In this document: positions 27,778-35,330 of the stretch, piece after piece
Layout: each line of letters begins with the position of its first letter
How positions within the stretch are numbered: the stretch's first letter is position 1
Assembly: GCF_900108395.1 (NCBI RefSeq)
Contig: NZ_FNXE01000028.1
Span: 1 to 46,821 of the forward strand
Direction of reading: 5' to 3'
Source: Paenimyroides marinum
Lineage (GTDB): Bacteria > Bacteroidota > Bacteroidia > Flavobacteriales > Flavobacteriaceae
Length of the DNA: 46,821 bases
The notes under the pieces: generated by a model
Seen by the model: the letters and a program-made list of their open reading frames with translations, nothing else
What the model was told of the DNA's origin: nothing
Database searches by the model: none
Translations under genes and position numbers: made by a program

Positions 27778-28084
27778 TCTAATATTCTGTGTCCGCTATT
27801 AGGTAAAACTTTTTTATTTGGATACAAATCCACATTCATAAGACTTTGATCTATCACTTGTTTCTGAACTATATTTCGATGTTATAGAGCTAAAGTCTTC
27901 ATCAGAAATAACTTCTGGCATTATCAGTAAATCTAGTGTCAGAATATAAATATTCGTCTCTTTGATTAAAATAGTGATCATCTTTCGTCATCCCCGTAGG
28001 GTCGGAAAAGTTAATAGGACTGTTTCCTGTGTACAAATACGGTTTCATCGTCTGCTCCGCTAACTGATCGACACTTATCCAAAT
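27774..28084 (-). pseudogene. Orphan Rhs C-terminal tip, frameshifted remnant
   Basis: The minus strand from 28084 encodes the end of an Rhs core, IWISVDQLAEQTMKPYLY then TGNSPINFSDPTGM, which parallels VDPLAEKTMTPYQYVTNNPI in the neighbouring tip. The reading continues with MTKDDHYFNQRDEYLYS and stops at 27902. Coding-like sequence resumes in a second frame (MPEVISDEDFSSITS...) and then a third (MNVDLYPNKKVLPNSGHRIL), ending at TGA 27774. At least two frameshifts are needed to join them. A stop upstream (TAG at 28085) shows that the main Rhs body is missing. It is probably a dead toxin tip left in a cassette array. Confidence 0.75.
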
Positions 28085-28204
28085 CTACTCAATTTCAACC
28101 TCACACATCACTCAATCTCACAAAGAACGCTTAATCTTCCTTTTATCAAATATACTTTTTTAATCTATAAAAAATAACGCTTTACGGTATTTTTAAAATA
28201 CTTA

Positions 28205-28231
28205 TTAATTCCATCAACACATTTGATACAT
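28205..28231 (-). repeat. Degenerate copy of the immunity-gene 3' end
   Basis: These 27 bases match 28360-28386, which cover the last codons and stop of the 143-residue immunity gene, at 23 of 27 positions. On the minus strand the copy still reads MYQMC-stop, compared with MYQKC-stop in the gene. It suggests duplication or recombination between cassettes. Confidence 0.65.
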
Positions 28232-28252
28232 GAGGTGTTACTATTTAGCATT

Positions 28253-28276
28253 TTTAAGTGTTTTAAAACACTTAAA
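28253..28276. repeat. 24-bp perfect palindrome
   Basis: A perfect palindrome with half-site TTTAAGTGTTTT, centred between 28264 and 28265. With no loop it is a better DNA-level site (dimer binding or cruciform) than an RNA hairpin. It lies between the copied immunity-gene tail and the terminator. Confidence 0.6.
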
Positions 28277-28278
28277 TT

Positions 28279-28308
28279 AATAAAGACGAACAAACGTTCG
28301 CCTTTATT
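28279..28308 (-). terminator. Terminator-like hairpin after the first immunity gene
   Basis: AATAAAGACGAAC (28279-28291) pairs with GTTCGCCTTTATT (28296-28308), 12 of 13 pairs, over a four-base loop, with A/T-rich flanks. It lies 61 bases past the immunity-gene stop. Confidence 0.55.
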
Positions 28309-28368
28309 ATTATGAAATTATTTATTTTTAGCTTTAAAAACTAGTGTTTGTATGTGTTGTAAATTCTA

Positions 28369-28800
28369 TCAACACTTCTGATACATTACCCGTTTATAAT
28401 AAGATATACAACCATCATGTCTTATTGATAATATCCAATTAAATGTATTATCAAATATTTCAATGTCATCAGAAGAGGGAAACCATAAATCTTCAAAATA
28501 TAATATTAAGTCATTATAATATAAACAATCAATATCGTCAAATTTATACCAATTTATATAAATTTTTTCAATAGGAAATATCTCTAATGTATTGAAAACT
28601 TCACTAAGACTATTAATATCATCAACATAACTAATTACTTTTAAATTTAGCTTTAAATTATTTTCAATACTATCATTATTATTAAACAATCCATTTAAAC
28701 ATTTTTTTAAAAACATACATTGTGTGTCGTCTAAATGTTCAAAATCTATAAAAACCCTATTATATTCTTTTTCAAATAAATTAATCTTAAAATCTTCCAT
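28369..28800 (-). CDS. Putative immunity protein of the intact Rhs toxin tip
   Basis: 143 residues, acidic and rich in Asn, Asp, Ile and aromatic residues (INLFEKEYNRVFIDFEHLDD; LYYNDLILYFEDLWF). I recognise no family. It starts five bases after the toxin stop on the same strand, the normal place for the cognate immunity gene of a polymorphic toxin, which protects the producer by binding the toxin tip. Predicted cytoplasmic. GC content is much lower than that of the conserved genes around it, which fits recent transfer. Role inferred from position and size. Confidence 0.65.
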   Translation of the reverse strand: MEDFKINLFEKEYNRVFIDFEHLDDTQCMFLKKCLNGLFNNNDSIENNLKLNLKVISYVDDINSLSEVFNTLEIFPIEKIYINWYKFDDIDCLYYNDLILYFEDLWFPSSDDIEIFDNTFNWILSIRHDGCISYYKRVMYQKC

Positions 28801-28805
28801 AAAAC

Positions 28806-29675
28806 TTAATATTTTATTGGTTCCGCACCAGATCTTCCTCCTTTACCTCTTTTACCTTTTGTATAATCCCACCAATTTATATGAGGATATTCTTCTCCTG
28901 AGCCAGGTTTAGCATTCGGGTGAGCAGGGTCTAATCTATATCCCTTGTTAGCATCCCCTCTTTGTGGACTACCAAATTTCCCTTGTTTACCTTTTGCTAA
29001 ACTTCCTCCACCTAAAATATCTTTAACCTTTAATAAAGCTTCTTTAGTGCCAGATAAAGATCCTTTCGCTGCACCTTTAGTGGAGCCTAAACTCGCTTTA
29101 ACCTTTCCTTTAGATAAAGTTAGTGCAAGAACACCTAATACAGCAGAATCTCCAAATAATTCTTGAGATAATTCCCCTATCATCATTCCCGTTAATTCAC
29201 CCACTCCCGTTAAATCTGACATTGAATTGGCGATTCCCAACTGTCTAAAATTAATACCTTCTTGATATGTAAATGTCTGTACTTCAACACCTCCTTCTGT
29301 ATATCCATAAAACATCCCTGGAGTCTGATTACTTGGTCGTAAACCTAATCCATCAACAGTTCCATCAGAACTAAATTGATAATTATTAGTCTCGCCAATA
29401 GTAAAACAATCGTCATTATATACTTCAGTAACGTTTTCAAATCCAAGAGCTGTTGCCCCCTCAACACTATCAATAAATGGAACATGGGTAATAGTAGTTT
29501 TTCCATTATTTTGTTGTTCAATCCAACCTTCTCCCTCCATTCCCGTAGGGTCAGTAAACATAATAGGATTATTAGTCACATACTGATAAGGAGTCATCGT
29601 CTTCTCCGCGAGCGGATCCACATTAACGAAAATCGAAATCCTCGGGTCGTAATACCTCGCTCCATAATAGTACAC
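28806..29675 (-). CDS. Orphan Rhs C-terminal toxin (truncated Rhs core plus toxin domain)
   Basis: 289 residues. Residues 1-46 are the Rhs core end: YYYGARYYDPRISIFVNVDP, then TPYQYVTNNPIMFTDPTGM, the conserved boundary before variable tips. A linker follows with a hydrophobic stretch near 175-185. The C-terminal 60 residues (YRLDPAHPNAKPGSGEEYPH, INWWDYTKGKRGKGGRSG) carry HPN, HINWWDY and a basic Gly/Arg tail, resembling the Ntox17-type polymorphic toxin domain, which is predicted to be an RNase. There is no N-terminal secretion region: the frame opens at GTG 29675, directly after TAA. It is either expressed as a short protein or kept as a spare tip for recombination with a full-length rhs gene. 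The toxin family is moderately sure. Confidence 0.75.
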   Translation of the reverse strand: MYYYGARYYDPRISIFVNVDPLAEKTMTPYQYVTNNPIMFTDPTGMEGEGWIEQQNNGKTTITHVPFIDSVEGATALGFENVTEVYNDDCFTIGETNNYQFSSDGTVDGLGLRPSNQTPGMFYGYTEGGVEVQTFTYQEGINFRQLGIANSMSDLTGVGELTGMMIGELSQELFGDSAVLGVLALTLSKGKVKASLGSTKGAAKGSLSGTKEALLKVKDILGGGSLAKGKQGKFGSPQRGDANKGYRLDPAHPNAKPGSGEEYPHINWWDYTKGKRGKGGRSGAEPIKY

Positions 29676-29780
29676 TTACGTCTCTACTCTACTTTTTTAA
29701 ATCATTCTCTTTATTAATAAATTCATTTTACGCATTCTATTGAGCTTTTAAAATAATCTTTATCGTAAATATAAAAAAAA

Positions 29781-29799
29781 CGCTCGCAAATTGCGAGCG
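29781..29799. terminator. Terminator of the act-cox operon
   Basis: CGCTCGC (29781-29787) and GCGAGCG (29793-29799) form a GC-rich stem extended by A/T pairs, with A- and T-runs on both sides. It ends the operon 13 bases past the cox1 stop and also shields the toxin cassette. Confidence 0.88.
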
Positions 29800-29811
29800 T
29801 TTTTTTATATA

Positions 29812-31614
29812 TTAATGATGACCTCCGTCTTTTTCACCGTCTCTTAACGGCACTGTTTGCGGAACAAAATCTTCGTCGTACCCCGGCTTAGAATAATCGT
29901 AAGCCCAACGGTGTACTTCCGGAATTTCGCCTGGCCAGTTTCCGTGAATGTGTTCTACCGGTGTAGTCCATTCTAACGAAGTAGCTCTCCATGGGTTTTG
30001 CGATGCTTTCTTGCCATAGAAAATACTATAGAAGAAATTGAACAGGAATACCAACTGGAATGCTGCTCCTACAAGGGCAAACATGGTAATAACAATATTA
30101 ACATCAATCATATCGTCAAACATCGGGAATGCCGAGTTGGTATAGTAACGACGTGGTAAACCTGCCATACCAATAAAGTGCATTGGAAGGAATACGCCGT
30201 ATGAACAAACGGCAGTTACCCAGAAGTGGATATATCCTAAATTTTTGTTCATCATACGTCCGAACATTTTAGGGAACCAGTGGTAAATACCGGCAAACAT
30301 TCCGTACAACGCAGAGATACCCATTACCAAGTGGAAGTGTGCAATTACGAAATACGTATCGTGTACGTTGATGTCTAATGTTGAGTCTCCCAGGATAATA
30401 CCTGTTAAACCACCACTGATAAAGGTAGAAACCATACCAATAGAGAATAACATACCCGGGTTCATTTGCAAGTTACCTTTCCACAAAGTAGTAATCCAGT
30501 TGAAGGCTTTTACTGCCGACGGAATTGCAATTAACAAAGTGGTAAATGTAAACACAGATCCTAAGAACGGGTTCATACCTGATACGAACATGTGGTGACC
30601 CCAAACAATTGTTGATAAGAATGCAATTGCTAAAAGCGATGTAATCATGGCACGGTATCCAAAGATTGGTTTACGTGCATTTGTTGAAATTACCTCTGAT
30701 GAAATACCCATTGCCGGTAAAATTACGATATATACCTCAGGGTGACCTAAGAACCAGAACAGGTGTTCAAATAATACGGGCGATCCTCCCTGGTAATGCA
30801 ATACTTCACCTGCTAAATAAATATCAGATAAGAAGAATGATGTTCCAAAGCTGCGATCCATAATCAACAACAACGCTGCTGATAACAATACCGGGAATGA
30901 TACAATACCAATTAAAGCGGTAATCCACAATGCCCAGACAATTAAAGGCATACGTGTCATGGTCATTCCTTTTGTTCTCAGGTTTAAAACAGTAACCACA
31001 TAGTTTAGCGATCCCATTAATGACTGTGCAATAAACAACGCCATTGAAATCAACCATAAGGTCATACCTGTACCTGATCCCGGAATGGCTTCAGGAACTG
31101 CCGATAATGGTGGATAAATGGTCCATCCTGCTGATGCCGGTCCTGTTTCTATGAATAAAGAAGATAACATGATGATACATGATAAAAGGAAAATCCAATA
31201 AGATAACATGTTCATGAAACCTGACGCCATATCGCGTGCTCCAATTTGCAATGGAATCAGTAAGTTTGAGAAAGTACCTGACAAACCTGCCGTTAATACA
31301 AAGAATACCATAATGGTACCGTGCATGGTAACAATTGCCAGATAAATATCGTTACGCATTACACCACCCGGAGCGAAATCGTCTCCTAAAAGCCATGAGA
31401 ATACTTTGAAAGATTCTTCTGGCCAAGCGATCTGAATACGGAATAATAAAGACATTGCAATACCTATGATTCCCATAACAATACCTGTAATAAGGAATTG
31501 TTTTGAAATCATTTTGTGATCCTGGCTAAAGATGTACTTTGTTACAAAAGTTTCTTTATGATGGTGATCATCGTGTGAATGATCATGTGTTAATTCGTGT
31601 CCTACTGCTGACAT
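29812..31614 (-). CDS. Cytochrome c oxidase subunit I
   Basis: The catalytic subunit of a heme-copper oxygen reductase in the inner membrane. 600 residues with about 12 helices. Seen: the low-spin heme ligand region TMHGTIMVFFVLTAG, the CuB/Tyr site HPEVYIVILPAMG, the CuB histidine pair WGHHMFVSGMNP, and the heme a/a3 ligand segment NVHDTYFVIAHFHLVMG. The GHPEVY motif (His-Tyr pair) marks an A-type, aa3-like enzyme. A His-rich N-terminus (HELTHDHSHDDHHHKE) is an oddity shared with ActF. It is last in the act-cox operon, 29 bases after cox2, and is expected to work in a supercomplex with alternative complex III. No subunit III gene follows. Confidence 0.96.
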   Translation of the reverse strand: MSAVGHELTHDHSHDDHHHKETFVTKYIFSQDHKMISKQFLITGIVMGIIGIAMSLLFRIQIAWPEESFKVFSWLLGDDFAPGGVMRNDIYLAIVTMHGTIMVFFVLTAGLSGTFSNLLIPLQIGARDMASGFMNMLSYWIFLLSCIIMLSSLFIETGPASAGWTIYPPLSAVPEAIPGSGTGMTLWLISMALFIAQSLMGSLNYVVTVLNLRTKGMTMTRMPLIVWALWITALIGIVSFPVLLSAALLLIMDRSFGTSFFLSDIYLAGEVLHYQGGSPVLFEHLFWFLGHPEVYIVILPAMGISSEVISTNARKPIFGYRAMITSLLAIAFLSTIVWGHHMFVSGMNPFLGSVFTFTTLLIAIPSAVKAFNWITTLWKGNLQMNPGMLFSIGMVSTFISGGLTGIILGDSTLDINVHDTYFVIAHFHLVMGISALYGMFAGIYHWFPKMFGRMMNKNLGYIHFWVTAVCSYGVFLPMHFIGMAGLPRRYYTNSAFPMFDDMIDVNIVITMFALVGAAFQLVFLFNFFYSIFYGKKASQNPWRATSLEWTTPVEHIHGNWPGEIPEVHRWAYDYSKPGYDEDFVPQTVPLRDGEKDGGHH

Positions 31615-31643
31615 ACTAATAATTTTTATTGAGAAAAAACAAA

Positions 31644-32837
31644 TTATTTAATTACTTGAGCAACTACTGCAGTAGTATCTACTACAATTTGTGGTTCTTG
31701 TACCTCTTCAGGCGTTACTTCCGGTTGTGTTTCAACAGCTGGAGCTTGAGCAGCAGCTTTTTCTTCGGCTACTTGCTGACCTAATGTTGGTTGTTGACCT
31801 AACCATTTTCTAAACTCGCTTTCTGTTTCAACCACAACTTTTGCTTGCATGTTGTAGTGTGAACGTCCGCAGATTTTATTACACAACAAGATATAATCAA
31901 ATACATACGGTTCTAAACCTGCCTCACCTTTTTCTACTAACTTTTTGCTGTGTTTGTTACGCGCTTCGTTGATACTGTTTACTCTGTCAACAATACCTTG
32001 ACGTTCTCTCATTTCTGATGTGGTAACTGTTGGTGTCATTGCAAATTGCGTTACCATTCCCGGTACACAGTTCATTTGTGCACGGAAGTGAGGAAAGTAC
32101 GCAGAGTGCAAAACGTCTTGTGAACGCATTTTTAACACCACTTTTTTACCGACCGGCAAGTGTAATTCTTTTGCCATTTTATCGTCTTGTGCATTTGGAT
32201 CTGACATATCAACACCTACTGCATTTACACCTTCAATAAAACGAACGTTTGCTTTACCTAATACATTATCGTTTCCTGAATAACGGATATCCCATCCAAA
32301 TTGTTTTGCATATACTTCTACATACAATACTTCTTCTTCATCGTTATAGTGCATAATGTTGTTCCAAGCATATAATCCGTATAAGATCAATCCTGCCAAC
32401 ACAATTACCGGGATAATTGTCCACACGAACTCTAATTTGTCGTTATCAGCAAAGAAAGTTGCTTTTTTATCTTTATGTCCTCTGTTAATGAATGCAAAAT
32501 AATGTAACAGGAACTGTGTAACAATTTGTACAAAGAAGATCACTCCTAACGAGATCCACATTAAGCGATCAACATCTTTTCCGTGTTCAGATGCTGCATT
32601 GTTTAAAAGAGGCATATCTCCCCATCTTACACAACAATAAATTGTAAGAATGTAAATGAATGCTAAAAAAACAAACATTAAATATCCATTGATATTGTTG
32701 TCTTTGTCTGTAGCAATCTGTGACTTATATTCTTCGCCTACGAAATGCTTGGTTTGGGTCAAGTCAAAAATTTTAGTCAATTGCCAAATTGCAATTCCTA
32801 ATAAAGCTACAATAACTACTATTAATAAACTCGTCAT
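31644..32837 (-). CDS. Cytochrome c oxidase subunit II (CuA)
   Basis: Accepts electrons from the c-heme chain through the binuclear CuA centre and passes them to subunit I. 397 residues: several N-terminal hydrophobic segments (two expected, here up to four, the first MTSLLIVVIVALLGIAIWQL), a periplasmic cupredoxin domain with LHSAYFPHFRAQMNCVPGM and the CuA motif CNKICGRSHYNM (C-x3-C-x3-H-x2-M). The C-terminus is a Glu/Pro/Val-rich tail (about residues 350-397). There is no heme c domain, so electrons presumably come from ActA or ActE hemes. The gene lies between actF and cox1. Confidence 0.95.
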   Translation of the reverse strand: MTSLLIVVIVALLGIAIWQLTKIFDLTQTKHFVGEEYKSQIATDKDNNINGYLMFVFLAFIYILTIYCCVRWGDMPLLNNAASEHGKDVDRLMWISLGVIFFVQIVTQFLLHYFAFINRGHKDKKATFFADNDKLEFVWTIIPVIVLAGLILYGLYAWNNIMHYNDEEEVLYVEVYAKQFGWDIRYSGNDNVLGKANVRFIEGVNAVGVDMSDPNAQDDKMAKELHLPVGKKVVLKMRSQDVLHSAYFPHFRAQMNCVPGMVTQFAMTPTVTTSEMRERQGIVDRVNSINEARNKHSKKLVEKGEAGLEPYVFDYILLCNKICGRSHYNMQAKVVVETESEFRKWLGQQPTLGQQVAEEKAAAQAPAVETQPEVTPEEVQEPQIVVDTTAVVAQVIK

Positions 32838-32857
32838 TTTGTTTATTACTTTAAATA

Positions 32858-34216
32858 TTAATAATGAAAATGTTTACTTTCTTCAAGCATTGGATTATTC
32901 TTCGCCAATAAAGGTGCTTTTGCCATTGCTGAGAAACCAACAAAGATAAACAATCCGCCAAAGAATAAAACAGATCCTATTTCAGCTGCACCAATGAACC
33001 ATGAAGTTCCAACGGTACCAGGCATAATCATGTTGTAGAAATCTAAATAGTGCCCTACCAGGATACAGATACCTGACATAGTAATGATCCAAGATAAACG
33101 TTTAAAATCGGTACCCATTAACAATAAAATAGGCAACACAAAGTTAAACAATAACATCAGGAAGAAAGGTACGTTGTATTCCTCAATTCTAAAGATAAAA
33201 TAAGTTACCTCTTCCGGTATGTTTGAATACCATATCAACATAAACTGAGAGAACCACAGATACGTCCAGAAAATTGATAAGCCGAACATATATTTAGCTA
33301 AATCGTGAATGTGTGATGTGTTTACGAAATCTAAATACCCGTTGTTTTTTAAATAAACCGTAGCTAATGCAATTACTGTCACAGCTGATACAAAGAATGA
33401 TGCGAATACGTACCATCCGAATAATGTTGAATACCAGTGTGTATCAATTGACATGATCCAGTCCCAAGACATGATAGATTCTGTTACAATAAAGAACACT
33501 AAATATCCTGCTGATAATTTAAAGTTACGTTTGTAATATGTTAAATCACCTGTTTCTCCTAAAGCTAAAGAGTTTCTGCGTGATAAAATTCTGAATATAT
33601 TCCAACCTCCCAAGAAAAGTACGGCTCTGATTAAAAAGAAAGGAACGTTTAAAAACCCTTCTTTCCCTGCAATAATAGCATCATAATTTTCACTGTTAGG
33701 ATCCGTAATACCTTCAGCCATCCACACAAATAAATGATTTAAATGAGCAGAACTTGCTAACAATAATAAAAAGAACAATACCGAACCCGGTAATAAATAA
33801 GCCGAAAGCCCTTCCATTACACGGAATAAAACCGGAGACCAACCTGCCGATGATGCGTATTGAATTTGATTAAAGGTAAAAATTCCTAAAGCAATCAACA
33901 TAAAAAAGATACACCCAACATAAACGGCTGCCCATGGTTTGTTTTGCATTTGATGTAAAACGTGCTCTAAATGTTTTTGGTGTTCATGGTGTTGAACGTC
34001 AGCGTTGTGTGCATCGCCGTGTGCATTTGCATCGCCGTGTGCCGGTGCTGCATGTGCTTCGTGCGAGTCGTGACCACCGTGATGTTGCTCGCTTAAAATT
34101 ACTTCAACCTCTTCAGTTGTTTTTGGTGTAGCAAGAAATCCATAAACAATTCCTATGATACCCAAAGCCATTAATATAAACGAAAAGGTTTTTAATTTGC
34201 TTGAAAATGTGTACAT
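32858..34216 (-). CDS. actF: Alternative complex III membrane subunit ActF
   Basis: A 452-residue integral membrane protein of the NrfD/PsrC-like family, paired with ActC in the quinol-oxidising core of alternative complex III. About ten helices are visible. Features: a His-rich loop at residues 44-85 (HHGGHDSHEAHAAPAHG, HNADVQHHEHQKH) after the first helix, then LKLSAGYLVF-type helices, MSWDWIMSIDTHWYSTLFGW and FWTYLWFSQFMLIWYSNIPE, typical of the family. The His-rich insertion is longer than needed for the fold and may bind metal. Gene position between actE and cox2 matches the conserved act order. Confidence 0.93.
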   Translation of the reverse strand: MYTFSSKLKTFSFILMALGIIGIVYGFLATPKTTEEVEVILSEQHHGGHDSHEAHAAPAHGDANAHGDAHNADVQHHEHQKHLEHVLHQMQNKPWAAVYVGCIFFMLIALGIFTFNQIQYASSAGWSPVLFRVMEGLSAYLLPGSVLFFLLLLASSAHLNHLFVWMAEGITDPNSENYDAIIAGKEGFLNVPFFLIRAVLFLGGWNIFRILSRRNSLALGETGDLTYYKRNFKLSAGYLVFFIVTESIMSWDWIMSIDTHWYSTLFGWYVFASFFVSAVTVIALATVYLKNNGYLDFVNTSHIHDLAKYMFGLSIFWTYLWFSQFMLIWYSNIPEEVTYFIFRIEEYNVPFFLMLLFNFVLPILLLMGTDFKRLSWIITMSGICILVGHYLDFYNMIMPGTVGTSWFIGAAEIGSVLFFGGLFIFVGFSAMAKAPLLAKNNPMLEESKHFHY

Positions 34217-34243
34217 ATCTAAACTTTCAAATAAGTTTTACAA

Positions 34244-34792
34244 TTATAATTCCGATTTCAATTTTAGCACATAAGCCGATACCAGCCATCTTTCGTGTTG
34301 AGACATTTGGTTTTTATGTGATCCCATTGCGTTTAATCCGTACGTTACCACGTGGTAAATTCCACCTTCTGTCAATTCACGTTCTGCGTAGCTTGGTACT
34401 CCCAGGAATTTTTCTCTCTTAACTAAATTACCTTTTCCATCGCCGGCATCGCCATGACAAATTGCACAATAGATCGTAAATAATTCTTTTGCTTTTGTCA
34501 TATCTCCTTCAGTGATTGAATCTAAAGGTGATTTTAAATTGGCTTTTGCCAAAGCTAATCCTTCCGGAGTATTTGGGTACTCTTCAGGTGTAAAGCCACG
34601 AGGAATAGATCCTTGTGCCGGTACCTGACCTTCTTTTCCGTTTTTAAATGCGTTTGATTCTGAATAGGTTTCGTAAGCCGCAGACTCGTACATATTAGGA
34701 AAATACTGATAATTTGGTTTTTCCTTATTAAAACAAGATGTAGCTAATGCTGAAAATCCTACTAACGCAACTATTTTATATAAAGTCTTCAT
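34244..34792 (-). CDS. actE: Alternative complex III mono-heme cytochrome c subunit ActE (lipoprotein)
   Basis: 182 residues. The signal peptide ends in a lipobox, ALATSC, with lipidated Cys20. A class I cytochrome c fold follows: heme attachment CAICH (Cys109, Cys112, His113) in LFTIYCAICHGDAGDGKG, and a later Met candidate in LNAMGSHKNQMSQ. It sits on the periplasmic face of alternative complex III and carries electrons toward the oxidase. It lies seven bases after actD and 27 before actF. Confidence 0.94.
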   Translation of the reverse strand: MKTLYKIVALVGFSALATSCFNKEKPNYQYFPNMYESAAYETYSESNAFKNGKEGQVPAQGSIPRGFTPEEYPNTPEGLALAKANLKSPLDSITEGDMTKAKELFTIYCAICHGDAGDGKGNLVKREKFLGVPSYAERELTEGGIYHVVTYGLNAMGSHKNQMSQHERWLVSAYVLKLKSEL

Positions 34793-34799
34793 TCTACTA

Positions 34800-35324
34800 C
34801 TATTGTTTATCGATTACTTTAACTTCTACTGCACCAGTATTTTTAAAGAATTCTACAGCTTCGTTTTCATCACCGTGTAAAGCAACTTCCATTAAAAAAT
34901 GGTCATCAGTTGTTCTAACATCAGGGTTTTCAGCTTGTTTAAATGGCCATAATCTACTTCTTAAAAAGAAGGTAATTACCATTAAGTGGGCTGCAAAAAA
35001 CACTGTTAATTCAAACATAATAGGCACAAATGAAGGCATATTCTGAATATAACTAAAACTTGGTTTACCACCAATATCTTGTGGCCAATCCTGAATCATG
35101 ATGTAATTCATCATATAGGTAGCGAAAGATAAACCACATAATCCGTAAATAAAAGAACAGATTGCTAAACGCGTTGGTTTTAATCCCATTGCTTTATCTA
35201 AACCGTGTACAGGAAAAGGCGTGTAAACCTCTTCAATATGATGATGTGCAGCTCTGGTTGTTTTTACTGCATCCATTAATACATCATCATCGTTGTATAA
35301 TACGTGTATAACTTTTGTACTCAT
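34800..35324 (-). CDS. actD: Alternative complex III subunit ActD (DUF3341)
   Basis: 174 residues with a soluble N-terminal part (VIHVLYNDDDVLMDAVKTTR, IEEVYTPFPVHGLDKAMGLK) and two transmembrane helices (LAICSFIYGLCGLSFATYMM; MPSFVPIMFELTVFFAAHLM). The PFPVHGLD segment is the DUF3341 signature. No cofactor site. It is thought to help hold the ActC/ActF core together. Spaced six bases from actC and seven from actE, consistent with tight co-expression. Confidence 0.93.
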   Translation of the reverse strand: MSTKVIHVLYNDDDVLMDAVKTTRAAHHHIEEVYTPFPVHGLDKAMGLKPTRLAICSFIYGLCGLSFATYMMNYIMIQDWPQDIGGKPSFSYIQNMPSFVPIMFELTVFFAAHLMVITFFLRSRLWPFKQAENPDVRTTDDHFLMEVALHGDENEAVEFFKNTGAVEVKVIDKQ

Positions 35325-35330
35325 AACTTA

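Larger units (their letters stand above)
28085..28368. other. AT-rich noncoding spacer between two Rhs-tip cassettes
   Basis: 284 bases without an open frame of note. It contains a degenerate copy of the first immunity gene's 3' end (28205-28231), a 24-bp perfect palindrome (28253-28276) and a terminator-like hairpin (28279-28308). Nothing recognisable lies in 28085-28200. Confidence 0.6.

Noticed and set aside
27300..29700. A complete type VI or T9SS toxin system
   Set aside because: No secretion domain, VgrG, PAAR or sorting domain is present; only toxin tips and small neighbours are seen.
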